NCBI GenBank assembly: GCA_030789695.1
Contig: CM061138.1
Span: forward strand, 16,626,214-16,690,213
Direction: 5' to 3'
DNA: 64,000 nt
DNA from: Scilla litardierei
Taxonomy: Eukaryota; Streptophyta; Magnoliopsida; Asparagales; Asparagaceae
Shown: one piece after another, positions 24,301 to 38,200 of the stretch
How positions within the stretch are numbered: position 1 is the first letter of the stretch
Layout: each line of letters starts with the position of its first letter
Made by a program: the position numbers and the translations under genes
The notes under the pieces: generated by a model
Seen by the model: the letters and a program-made list of their open reading frames with translations, nothing else
Told to the model about the DNA's origin: nothing
Databases searched by the model: none

Positions 24301-27300
24301 TGGATTATACTATTGCTTGCTTGAATTAATATAATATCGGTGGAATATTCGCAATTATGCAAATTATGTGGCCTATGTGCCCACATATTTTGCCAGCATA
24401 CTTGCAACTCAGTGCAATATTTAGCCGCATGCGTTTATGCGACCGCATAAATCGTCTTTTAGGACATGAGACACATGGCAATGCCAAACAAAATAATTAT
24501 CTAAAATGTAGATTATATGCCACATCTTAATGCCACTTGTTCGGGCTAGACATTTGCTCAACATATGCATTTGTTTGTTAGAATATTTTGATTTTTTTCT
24601 ACATATAAATATTATCATCCAAGCCCTTTCCCATTGGAATGGAACCATGTTTTGCAAAAATATACATGATATGTATACATGATACTTTGCTTGGTATATA
24701 TGTACCTTAAAATGTAATATACGAAATAACCATTATGAAATTCTAACTTCTAAAAGAAGCGTAGAATACTTATTAATCTCGTACATATGGTTTGTATAAT
24801 GCAGTTGAACATATCTGGAAATAAATGTCATCTGACTTGTGTAGATGCACTAGTCATCTGGTCCATAGATGGACAATGCAATTCTTACCATGGGGAAGTG
24901 TCCTCTATATTGCAGCCTTCAAGATTGAAGACTATTAGTCATTTTTTAAAACTATACTCTTGCGTTCACATTACTCATTGATGACAAAACCTTTGTTAAT
25001 CTTCTTGTTGGAAAAATGTGCTTCATGGAAAGCATTAATTTTGAGAAAATCTTTACTTTCTACAAATATTACAGTTACATCATCCGTCTAAGAGCTCTTT
25101 TATTTTGTATCTGGTTGAAGGTCCAGTTTTGAATTTGGATTGGTGGACATTGTCTTGTCAAGGTGACGTAATGAATGATGTTGTAGAACAAGGTTTTATT
25201 ACATGATTGGTCTGAGAGCTAATAACGAGTATATGGTTTATGTGCCTATTACGTGGATTAGGTGAAAAAATGTTTTTAATATATCTATATTACATCTGAC
25301 GACTGTTTTTGAATTCTAGGGCTGACTAGGACAAGTTGACTAGGACAAAAGGATTGATAGAAGAACAGCTGCGATTTAATCTTGAGGAATGAATGGTTGA
25401 GATGCGATTTTGTGGAAAGTTTTGGAGGGAAAAACATTTCTGGGGAAATGAAAGTTTCTGGAGAATAACAAAGTGCATGCAATTAATGCATTTGAAAAAA
25501 ACTTTAGCTTGTACTTAATGCTGCATATCGAATGCTGTTGCATATCGAATGATCTCTCTCTCAACGCGGAGCCCACCGTCTCTTCGACGCATGGGGCAAC
25601 AAGATGTGAATAATTTTTTGCAAGCCGAAAGCGCCCGCACAATTTTTTACGCTAATTTGTTGTTCCGCGCCGAAGGCGCTTGTGCCGAATTTGTTGTTCC
25701 GCATCGAAGGCGTCCGTGCCCCTAAATATTTTTACGTTGATTTGTTGTGCCACTCAATTTTGGTTGTGGAAATAATTTTTTGGGGAACAAAAATTTCGCG
25801 GGGAAAAATCTTAAATGAACCGTGCCCGCGGGCATGTGTTATGACTAGTATATATATGAGAATAATAGGTATTATAGGACATATGCGTAAAGTCTCATAT
25901 ACATCTCTAAAACTCCATCCTCAGTTATTTTTGAAATATCGAAATCGTTCATATATATATATATATATGAGAATAATTGGTCTCATAGGACATATGAGTA
26001 AAGTCTCATATACACCTCTAAAACTCCATCCTCCGTTATTTTTGAAATATCGAAATCGTTCATATATATATATGAGAACAATTGGTCTCATAGGACATAT
26101 GAGTAAAGTCTCATATACACCTCTAAAACTCCATCTTCCATTATTTTTGAAATATCGAAATCGTTCATTTTGATCTACATATTCTAAAAACACAAAACAC
26201 CTTATATTAGGTGAATCCATATGGTTTTGTCCGTTTATCTACTAATCGAAACCGTTACATTTGTGACGGACGGATTTTGCACGTTTATCCACCAGTTGAA
26301 ATAGTTAAATTTGATATTGGTGGATGAACGGGAAAAACCCATTGGATTCATTCGATATTCGGTGTTTTGTGGTTTTAAAATATGAACATCAAAATGAGGA
26401 TTCATCAAAATGAACATCAAAATGAGGCTTCCTCGGTTCATATTCTCCGAAAAATAACAGAGGATGAAGTTTTGAAGGCCGCATATGAGGCTTTATCTCA
26501 TGTCATATGACACATTATATATATATATAGAATAATGTCAAAAAAATGGCACCTGACCAACTTGGGTCAGGCGTGCTGACGTGGCAGTCTCTCATTGGTC
26601 GTCCAAAATCAATAGCTTTTTGGACGGCCAATGAGATGCTGCCACGTCAGCACGCCTGACCCAAGTTGGTCAGGTGCTTTCTGTCCTACAGTAATCCCAT
26701 GTATATATAATATACATAATACATAGAAATTTTGTGCATAAATCTAAATGCATTATTTAGCATGAACACTTCAAAATCGGTGCCATGTTCGTATCGAACA
26801 CATGTCGAACCCCGACATTTGCCCGAAATGTATTTGACATTTCGAACCCATGCTCAATTTTAAAATCCCAAAAAGTTGCATGTCTGTCCCTTACGATTTT
26901 AAATAAAATTTGAAGGTTACATGTCAAACATTTTAGGGCCACATGTCTTGTATATATAGAATAATGTGTATCATATGACAATGTAGGCTTATCCTAATAT
27001 ACAAAGACACAAAATAGTGGACGGTGTAACAAGTACAAGCCCATGTGGGGCTTGTACTTCCACATTTTTGTGTCTTGGTATATGAGACTAAGCCACCATT
27101 GTCATATGATATCCATTAGTCTCATATACATACATACACATAAATTTAAAGGTTACACGTCAAACATTTTAGGACCACATGTCATATATATATATATGTG
27201 TATATATATGTATATACACACACACACACATATATATATGACATGTGGCCCTAAAATTTTTGACACATAACCTTTAAATTTATATATGCGCGCGTGTGTA

Positions 27301-29158
27301 TATATATATATGAGAAATAAGGATGTGCTGATAGCGCAAGAAAATTCCTGTGCTGTCAGCAGTTTGGGGGTCAAAAAAGTATTTTTTATATTTATTTTGC
27401 AATATGTTCTACAACTTGTTGACAACCACACCAATTTTCAAGTGATTCCAACACTTTTTGAGCATATATCCATACATTTCAAAAAGACCGCTTAAGTTTT
27501 GAAACTGTCAACGCAATCTGTTTGAAATGTATGGATGGAGGCTCAAAAAATGTTGGAGTCACTTGAAACTTGGTGTGGAGGTCAACGACAAGTTGTAAAG
27601 CACATTGCAAAAATAAAAAAATAAAAAAATGCTTTTAAACCCCCAAATCGCTGACAACACAGAAAATCTAAACCTGTGCTGTTAGCACGCCTCCATATTC
27701 ATATATATATATAGTAAAACGTGTCTGTGCACATGCACATGTAACTTACCTGAGCATGTGCACATTTCCCCTATTTTTCTATTTTTGGATTTTTTTCATA
27801 AACTTGTCCACATCATGGTTGATCAACATACCAAAAATCAAGCGATTCCAATATTTTTTGAGCACCCATCTATCCATTGCAACTTTAACGGTTTGAAAAC
27901 TTGCTGAAAAACCATTGAATTTGTAAGGGGTAGATGGGGGCACAAAAAGTATTGGAATCACTTGATTTTTGTTATGTTGATCATCTATGATGTGAAAAAC
28001 AAGTTTATGAATTTTTTTCCAAAAACTGCGGAAAATGAGAGAAAATGTGCACATGCGTATGTAACTTAGCTGCTCATGTGCACATGCGTATGTAACTTAT
28101 CTGCGCATGTGCACATGCATATTTTACTCATATATATATGGCGATCTTCTGGTGCGAAAAACCTCGTGATTTCGCACCCGTGTGAAAGCCGTGCGAACAC
28201 TTTTTTATTTTTTTGAATTTTTTTCAAATTTTTTTTGATGTTTAATCCATGCAATTATATACCATAGGGAAAATAATGTGTGAACCCGTTGGCGATTAGA
28301 GCACCCATCCACCCGTTACAAATTTAACGGTCTCAAAACGTGCGAATTTGATAAAATGCCTTGATCGAAGGCCAAATGACATTATTTCTCAACGATTATT
28401 TTTGAGGGGGTATAACAACATATAATGAAGGTGGAAAAAAGAAGTTTTGAAATTTTTTTCAAAAAAATCTAAAAATCTTTTCACACGGTGCGAAATGTTC
28501 TCACATGAAGATTTGCATATATATATATATACTAGAAAATAACACGTGCACACGTGCACGTAGACTGAAAAAAATGGTCGGAAAGGTGGGAAAGAATAAA
28601 AAGTGTGGGTGTGTGTTGGGGGAGGGTTCAGGGGCAAAAATGCAAAAACCGGGGTTGTATGTGCAAAATTCCCCACCTCCCCTCTTATCCCTTCAAATCT
28701 CATCTCTTATCCAATTTCTCTTGTCCAAATTCACTTATCCAATTTCTCTTGTTCAATTTCTCTTGATAACATCCTTGTTTTATAGAATAGATATCCCTCA
28801 AAATCTCATCTCTTGCCCAATTTCTCTTGTCTACTTTCTCTTATCCAATTTCTCTTGATAACATTCCTCTTTTAATTTCTCTTGTCTAATTTCTCTTGAT
28901 AACATTCCTCTTTTATATAATAGATATTCATCAAAATCTCATCACATGTCCAATTTCTCTTGTCTAATTTCTCTTATCCAATTTCTTTTGATAACATCCC
29001 TCTTTTATATAATAGATATCCCTCAAAATCTCATCTCTTGTCCAAATTCTCTTATCCAATTTCTGTTGATAACATCCCTCATTTATATAATAGATATCCC
29101 TCAAAATCTCATCTCTTGTCCAAATTCTCTTATCCAATTTCTCTTGATAACATCCCTC

Positions 29159-29229
<71 letters not shown>

Positions 29230-32200
29230 AAATGAGTACGATATCAATAATTCTTAAACATCACTTCAGCTGTATTATGTATCAATTAGACTTAATGAAA
29301 ATGAATGAATATAAATTCGAACAAATTCGAACCCATATAATTATATTAAGAGTCAAAGGAAATGAATTCAAACAAATTCAAACCTATATAATGAGATTGA
29401 ATATAAATTCTAGTGCCAAATCAGATAATTTCTTTATCGATCACCTTAAATGAAGTGGCAAGGAACAAGTAAGATCCATCCTTTATGATTTTAGCTTTTG
29501 TTTGGTATCTTTTTGACTTTCTTTACAAACTTTCCATGACTTATTTGGCATTGCAAGCAGAGTCCCCACCCTGTCTTGACCTAAATCAAAGTGCTGGCAC
29601 AGCTAACTTAGTGAGATTATCATAATCACACACAATCATAATAGGGCTACATTATGGGTTACACAATTTTGTTATTGATGTTATTACCGTTTGTGCTTCT
29701 ATAACATTGAAAGTTCATCGAATAGCTTTGATAGTGTTATTTTTTCTGAATGCTTCTTTATCAGGTTACTCAAAAAGACTGATTTGCTTTCTTACTAGAT
29801 TCCAATCACTATGACTTACATAACCTTAGGTGCCTCTCTCTCAGATACGGGCAGTTGTACTTGTCCATTTGAACACGTGTACACATGATTTTTTTTCCAG
29901 ATTCGTTCAATTTAGCAAATGACATTTCTATTTACGATTCCATAGGTGGTGCCTGCTGCTTGTGTTTTCGGATCATCAAAGATGGATTGGCAGCACTTTT
30001 TAGGACTTTCCAAGTAGGTGACTTTTTTGCCAATTTCTAGTTCATAGTCATACTTTCTGATGATCCAAGAACAACACCACTCATCACCCATCCCTGCATA
30101 TTTTCCCCCAACCCCAAACAGACGGATCTTACAATGTCTTCAATTTACTCTGTTCCATTTCTTTGCAAATATTAATCGATTATACAAATGTATTCCTTTA
30201 TTCTTACAGGCCTACCGATGTTGTTACCTGTATGATTGCTTTACCGGCATATGGAGCTGTCTTTGGTGCATGGCTTGGTGCCTGGCCGATGCCACTTGAT
30301 TGGGAAAGGCCTTGGCAGGTATTTATTCTGTTCTCCATTGATTGTCATTGCCTGTCTATTGATGCTACTTTTGGAGTTTATATTATAATTTATATCTCTC
30401 TTGTCTGCTACCTTTTATCTAAAACATGCAAATGCTGTTGTATCATAGTGGCAAAGTGACACAGAACATTAGATCAAAGAAAAAACAGTAAAACAGATCT
30501 AGGTGTTTTATCATAAGGGCAAGTGATGTTAAGAACCTTGCCCCAGACCAATCATCCAACTAATCTAGCAAATCATCATGCAAGTGATTTAATAAAGACA
30601 TGTTTCTTACCATGACCCTCACGTGCCCATTTTCTGACATCGCACAAGAAAAATTTAAAAGGAGATTTTTCAAATCCAAAAAAATAATTCTCATTCATTC
30701 TCTCTAATTGTTGCTCCATTGAAGTCTAATAGATTTTATCCGATCCTTGGAGCTTTATCCTAGCAAATCTAATCAACCATATGTTATCCCATGCGAATCA
30801 TGAAATGATCCATGTAAGAAGACCAATTTGAAAAGATTCGTGGATCATATGACCCGTCAAATGTGAGTATATCTAACTTAACTTGATACATGATAGCATC
30901 TCACCAATTGTCGGTATTGTCATCGACCTCATCACACTTCCTATGGTCTTATTCTCTTCATTGGCCTCCCATGCCCCCTTTGCGATATCCTATGGTCGGA
31001 GCCATGCTCATTGTATATAGTGTTGCGTGTGTCATTAAGCTATCTTTATCATCTACCTGCATTTGTAAGGTGAGTACCCGGTCTCATCAACTATAGTGTT
31101 CTAAAGCAGTCTATTTAACTTGCTGATTTGATTAAAAAGATCGTCATTGGTAGTATATTGTGTTTTTGATTGATTTTTCTTATTAGCTGTAATACCCTCA
31201 ATTTTTCATATCAATTTTAGAATTTCCCCCCAAATTTCCCAAATTTCTTTTCATTTCTCTTCATTTCATTTCTGTTCTCTTTCCCCTTTCTTTTCCCTTC
31301 AGCCAGCCCAACAACACACCCTCACCTTTTCTTTTCTTCCTTTTCTTCTTTTCTCACTTTCTTTTTCCTTCGACCAAATAGCCCTCCCACATCCTATTTT
31401 CTTCTTTCTTTTCTTCTTTCTTTTTAAGAGCCCGAAAGCCCTTACCTATTCCATCACATCTCCCTTATCCGTCTCTTCTTATTTTCTCCCGCAACCCACA
31501 CATATCACCTCCAGCGGAGAAAAAAAACCTTAACTGACGTCACCTATACTCACACCTCTGCAATCCGTCGCTTCCCTACAAAGCGTCTCCCTTCCATCTC
31601 TCCGCTCACATCTCAAATCAAATTTTCTGCCTCTCTCTTTCTCTCTATCAAAGTTACACCAACTCCCCTTTTCCTTTGTGATCCGCCGCCCCTTACCCTG
31701 TGGTAGTTGCTCACCCACGCCCCTCTCAATTATCCTTTGAATCTCTTCTTGCAATAGCATGCCTCCGTCACTCTCCCCTCACCTCCAATGCATGCCTCAA
31801 CATCATCTCTAAGGACTCCTTCCATCTATTTAATCACCTTCATGTTTTCATAATTTTACCAGAAGGAAAATTGGTCTCTCAAAAGATTTTTGGTTTCTTC
31901 TGATTTGATTTCAAATTTGAGGTTGAGGCTTCGATTCTTCAATTTTTGTCTCCTCCCTTCGGCTCGCAGTTGCTCGACGGCATGGCGGCAAGGCTCGTCC
32001 CTCTTTTCGGTGGTTCTTCCGACGTGATTTTCAGTGATCGGTAAGTTTACTTGATTATAGTTTTAGGTTTTAAATTTTAGGTTATTATTTTGTGAGGGTC
32101 TTCCCTTTTGTTGACATGATGTCAACCTGAGCCATACTATTATACTGGTTTGGGTTTTGTTTAAGGGCTTTGCGCTGATGGTGTTTTAGGGGATTCTTGG

Positions 32201-35200
32201 CTTTGCCCGGTCGGCGTTCTTAAGTATTCTTGGCTTTGCCCCTGTTGGCTGCACTGTTTTTCATGCATGTGTTTTACCCTACTCGGTTCTTCCTTGTTGC
32301 CTGAGGGATTTGCCTGCTATGCTTCTCTCGTGGGCCGTTTTCCTTCTCTGTTGGGCCGTGGGCTTTTTGCCCCTGTTTTTGTCTGCCCAAGGGCATTGCC
32401 GTATTACTATTGGTGCAGACTTACTGTGTACTGGCCCCAATCTTTATATACGTGTATATGTGGAATGAATACATGCGTATAAAATTTGGGGGTATTTCCA
32501 TTATTTTTCCCTTTAATTTTGGGTATATGCACTATTCTTATAAATTTTTACAAAGCCCAATAGAAGATATAAAAAGTATTGGGTGGAAATACTTGTATTA
32601 GAATGATGAATACATGGTATAATGGAATAATGGAGTATGTCATTTAATTAAAAATCTAAAATCCTATTATTAAGCCACCTCCACCTGGTTAGGTGGCAAA
32701 GCCAGGGTGATTTTCACCTAACCTTCATTATGTGTCAAGCTTAGAGGGATCTAAGGGAGCTTGAGGTGGCAAAAAGGGGATCAAAACAGGAAAAACTGAG
32801 AAAATTCTGAGAAAAAGAAAAGGAAGAAACACACTCTCTCAGCCTCTCTCTCTCTCACGCTCAACTTGCTGCCGTTTACCTTCGAGCCAAAAACAAAGAC
32901 CAAATTCAAACCCTTGTTCTTTGATCTTTGAAGGAGGAGTGGACTAGCATCAGAAGGTCTACAAGGCATAAGAAGGGCCATAGATTAGTGGTGGACTGTG
33001 GAAGGTAGAATCCTAAACAAGCTAGATATGGTTTAGTTTAATCACGTAAGATGTTTCTAGTTTTCGTCGATGTCGAATTTGACAGCATGAATCACACGGC
33101 CATATGGCCATACTCCATACGACCGTATGGTTGTCATTTGATCTATAGAGGATTCATGCGGTCGTAATACGACCATATCTCTAAGTTGTTTTTTAGACCA
33201 CACGGCCGTATCGAGCTCATCATATGGCCGTGAGAGTTTTTAGTCTCACGGCGGCATCGTCATTGCGTAATCGAGACCATACGGTCGTATGGACTTAAAT
33301 CCATACGGTCGTTTGGACTTAATCTATACGGCCGTGTGCCCCCCTTTGAGTGTTAGCTCCATTCGGCAGTATGAAAATTCATACGGCCGTTTAATATCCC
33401 AAAGCCCCTCCCAGCTCCACCAAAACACCCACACGGCCGTATGAACAGATCATACGGACGTGTGCCCTCATCATCCCTGTACAGCCTTAATCCATACAGC
33501 CGTTTGGATTTGGTCATACGGTCGTGTGGCTTAACTCCTAAGACTAGCTTACTTAATACGTCGGTATGGATTTCACCATACGGTCGTGTGGTCCCTATTT
33601 TCTAGTGTTGACAATATATTTGATTAATTGCTTCTACTTCGGCATGTGTGACTCAATTGGCATGTTATGACAATAATTTATATGAGGAATGGAACTAGTT
33701 ATTTGTTTAGATACCATGTTGAAAGTAGACATCATAATGTTGTTCTTATCACGCAAGAAAGAAATGAGAAATGGACATGCCTGTTATATGTAGGTTTATA
33801 TGCAAGTTTTATATATATTACATGCAAGTTTTTATAGGTTGTTCTTATGTTACATACAAGTTTTATATGAAGTTTAAATGCAAGTTTAAATGAACGAACA
33901 GAAATGAGAAATGAACAATGTGATGATGCTTGATGAGAAAAGTGGTACTAACACCACCAAAGTGAAAGAACAATGAAATAACGGAAATTAGAGTGAGATG
34001 AGAATATGAGTCTGGAGTCTTCAATCCATCCTAAAATGTGTGAAGCTCCAGATATGTGTTTGGGGGAAAACATGTAAAAAGTAGGCTTTTAAGGATTGGA
34101 CACTTTGATAGTCTCACTCGCACTCCCGAGAGTCGACAAGGGGAGTGGGCAGGGTTAGAGAGGCCCATGAGTGTACTCGTGATGCACCTTGAGGTAGAAT
34201 GGTTTTCTCCGTTTTGCCACAAAATCTAGGGTTGTCTCACTTCCGATAGGAGAAGTTACGAGAGGCCCCTACAGTGCTCGTGTCGCTATTTGGGGTACAC
34301 CATTCACCCACACTGGGTGAAGTCCAGCTCCTTAAAAGTGTCCTACTAGTTACACAGATTCCCAAACATGTGAACTGTCACTTTGTCATAATTAATGTTA
34401 ATTTACAAATGTTGCCATTATGTTAACACGTCCCCAGTTTCTTTTCAATTCTTATATGTTTTAATATGAACACTCGTGTATGCTTTGTTGCCCCTTACTT
34501 TTAGACCACCCTTAGATAGGTAGTCCAGTTCTAAACTGGGTCCTACCTAGGCTAGTTAGGATTTCTACTGGGTCACGCGTTGACGTGTCCCATTTACACT
34601 TTCAGGTCCTGAGGCCATGACACCAGAGTTAGGACGTGTGCAGACTCCTACTTCTTCCTCTCCTCAGGTACACTGGAGACTTCAGATGGAGAGTTTGTCC
34701 GCCTGGACTTCCCTGTGTTAGACTAGGTAGTGTGTTGTACGGGTGTGGACACATTTTGGGTTTCTTTTATGGAGGGTTTCCACTTTTGTCTTTTCCCTTT
34801 TTGTAGTACTTTTGGTACCTTTGGTACTTGTACAGAGACATATGCTGTATCTTATATAAATGATGTTCAGTACATTTTACTTTTCAGCACGTACGGTTTT
34901 AATTTTTGTTGGAGCATTGTTTTTCTTACTCTTTGTACTTTTCTAGTGTATCGCAGTGGCTTGCTTAAAAATGTTATTCTAACCACAATTAATGCCTGGT
35001 AGTATTTGGATGTTAGTGGCTCGAAGCCTAGTGTCTGAATACTACTGCGGCCTAGTCAACCACTTATCTCCCGTATTTGGGAGAGCGGGACGTGACAGGT
35101 TTTTGTGGTGGCTCATGCAGTCTCACACTGCGATATGCGTAAGAATAGTACGAGTAAAACTCTAACAATATACCTCGTAAATTTTGTACTGCACATTGTT

Positions 35201-38200
35201 TTTCCTTGTTCATTCTTGTAGAATGGATATTGGGAATGGATCATCTAAGAACAGGATTCCCGCTTCGGATGCATCATCATCTGAGGCATCCTTGATGGGA
35301 AAGATCTTGATAGGCATTCTCGAGCATATGAGTCAGCTGGAGGATAGGGTGGCTAGTGACACAGCACCGAAGCCAGGAGGTGTTAGACAGTTCAGAGCCT
35401 TGCACCTGAAGTCCTTTTCGGGCAAGGAGAGTCCTCTGGAGGTGGATGAGTGGATCAGGCATACGGATGATGATTTGACAGTTGTGGGGTATCCGAGAGA
35501 TGGATGGGTGGATGCGGCAAAGAGGCAGTTGACTCATCAGACACGAGATTGGTGGGATGCACATGAGCTATATTTGACTAGGTCGATCTCGTGGGAGAAG
35601 TTCAGGGAGCTATTTGAGGCACAGTTCCTTCCAAAGACGAAGAAGGACGAGTTGCATTTGAGGTTTGAGCATCTGACTCAGGGACGACGGAGCGTGGATG
35701 CTTATGATGAGGAGTTCTTACTATTGAGCAAGTTCACCCCAGAGTTGGTGAAGTCGGAGACTACTAAAGCCAGATGATTCAGGATGGGACTGGACCCAGA
35801 GTACAGAGCAGCGATGTCGACTATGGTTCTGACGACATGTGGCCGTATTGGAGGCGGCCAGGATGTATGAATATCATCTGAAGAGTGTGGATATGGCACC
35901 AGCAGCAGCAGAGCGGCCCTGCAGGCCAGCAGAGGAGTTTTTCCAGACCTACCCAGACTACTCAGTTTAGGAGACCCGGAACTCCACCAACACCACAACG
36001 GCGAGTGTCTTGCCAGTATTGTGGCAAGCTTTGGCATGAGAAGAAGGATTGTAGATCTCTTGCCAAGCAGTGCTACACATGTGGACTGACTGGACACTTC
36101 AGCAGGCAGTGTCCTCAACAAGGACAGACTTCAGGCCCAGTGGCACCAGTGGCAGCCGGGCCGATGCAGCAGAGGACCCTTCCGTCGACTCCACATAAAC
36201 TTCCATTGCCAGCACCGCCAGCCCCTGGTACCATAACTCCAAGAGGACCACCTAGACCTCCCCAGCAGCAGCAGACTTCCAGGAGGGCGGCACCGAGGCG
36301 TCATGCCTTCACCATGATGGATGTGGAGGCAGAGGATACATGACGAGTCATCACATGTACATCTTCACTTTTCTTTAAGTGATGAATGATCTTTCATTTT
36401 TATTATAGTATGATATGTTTGTTTTGATATGATTAGGATGGTTAGACCCTTATGTTAGGTGTATGTTTCTCTCATAGACATTATTAGAGTTGCTTCTTTT
36501 CCTACCTTGTCACTATTTGATTCAGGAGTATCTCATTGCTTCATGTCTTAACAATTTGTGACTAGGAATTCCTTAGTTGTTGATTCCTGTGTTTTCAGTT
36601 GGAATATCCACACAGGAAGTGTGGTGATCAACAGTTCTTTGGGATAGCGATAGTGTAATGTAGAGATTTGTGGGCGAAAGTTGTATGCAGATTTCCTAGT
36701 GATGGAGATGTCTTACTTCGAAGCAAGATTGGTTAGGGATGTTCTATGCCACTATAGATTGTAGACTCAGGAAGATAATGTTTCAGATTTCAGATCATCC
36801 AGAGTTTGAATTCTTTGGTGGTAGGAGTTCTCTTGAACCATTGAAGTTTAAGGCCAACCCAGTGGAAGAGATGATCATGGCGATGGAAGCTGAGCCAGTG
36901 TTGTCGAAGGTAGTCCGAGATTTTCCTGATGTTTTTCCAGATGATATCTACGGACTTCCTCCGGATAGATCCTTGGAGTTTACCATTGCTATGATTCCAG
37001 GCACCCAACCGATTGCGAAGGCTCTGTATCGTATGGCTCCTCCAGAATTAGTCGAACTTCGTAGTCAATTGAAAGATTTGTCGAAGCGTGGCCTGATTCA
37101 ACCTAGTGTATCACCATGGGGTACGCTAGTGCTTTTGGTGAATAAGAAGGATGGAGCTCGAAGGATGTGCATTGATTACCGGAAATTGAAGAAGGTTATA
37201 GTGAAGAACAAGTATCATCTTTCTAGGATTGATGACATTTTCGATCAGCTTGGTGGATTGCGAGTGTATTCGAAGCTGGATTTAAGAAGTGAGTATCACC
37301 AAGTGAAGGTCAGAGGATTAGATGTTCTGAAGACTACATTTCGAACTCGATATGGTCATTACGAGTTCTTAGTAATGCCTTTCGGCGTTACGAATGCACC
37401 AGCCACATTCATGAGGTTGATGAACCTGGTCTTTTATGGATACTTGGACAAGTTTGTGGTAGTTTTCATTGATGATATCCTAGTGTATTCAAGGACAGAG
37501 GAGGATCATGCTGAGCACTTGAGATAGTCCTAGAGATTTCGAGGCAACAACAATTGTACTCTAAGTATAACAAGTGCCAGTTCTAGTTGACCAAGGTTGC
37601 TTTTCTGGGACTCGTCCTATCCGGATATGGAATATCAGTAGATCTAGAGAAGGTTGTTGCAGTAGAGAAGTGGGCAGTTCCTAAAACAGTTACAGAGATC
37701 AGAAGCTTCTTGGATTAGCTGGGTACCATAGAAAGTTCATCAAGGATTTTTCCAAGATAGCTGCACCGTTGACTCAACTAACCAAGAAGAGTGTTGATTA
37801 CAATTGGTCAGAAGGATGTCAGCGAGCTTTTGATGAACTAAAGCAGAGATTGATCATTGCACATGTCCTGACAATTCCAAACTGTTCAGGTGGATTTGAA
37901 ATTTTCTGTGATGCGGCATGCAGAGGATTGTCATGTGTTCTCTATCAGCATGGTAGGGTAGTAGCATATGCCTCTAGATTGTTGTAGACACATGTGAGAA
38001 ACTATCCTACGCATGATTTGGAATTAGCTGCAGTGGATTTGCATTGAAGCTATATATGCATTTTCTTCTGGGTGAACATGTAAAAATATACACAGATCAC
38101 AAGAGTTTGAAGTACGTGTTCACTCAGAAAGAATTGAATATGAGGCAGCGCAGATGGCTTGAGTTAATGACTGATTATGATATTGACCTTCAGTATTATC

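Noticed and set aside
25682..26173. 163-codon open frame with three internal repeats
   Set aside because: It is generated by tandem AT-bounded repeat units that keep frame; both strands are open over the same repeats and there is no domain or start context.
33092..33592. CRISPR-like array interpretation of the ACGGCCGT cluster
   Set aside because: Spacing is irregular, the repeats are short and degenerate, and the genome is a plant; it lies inside an LTR.
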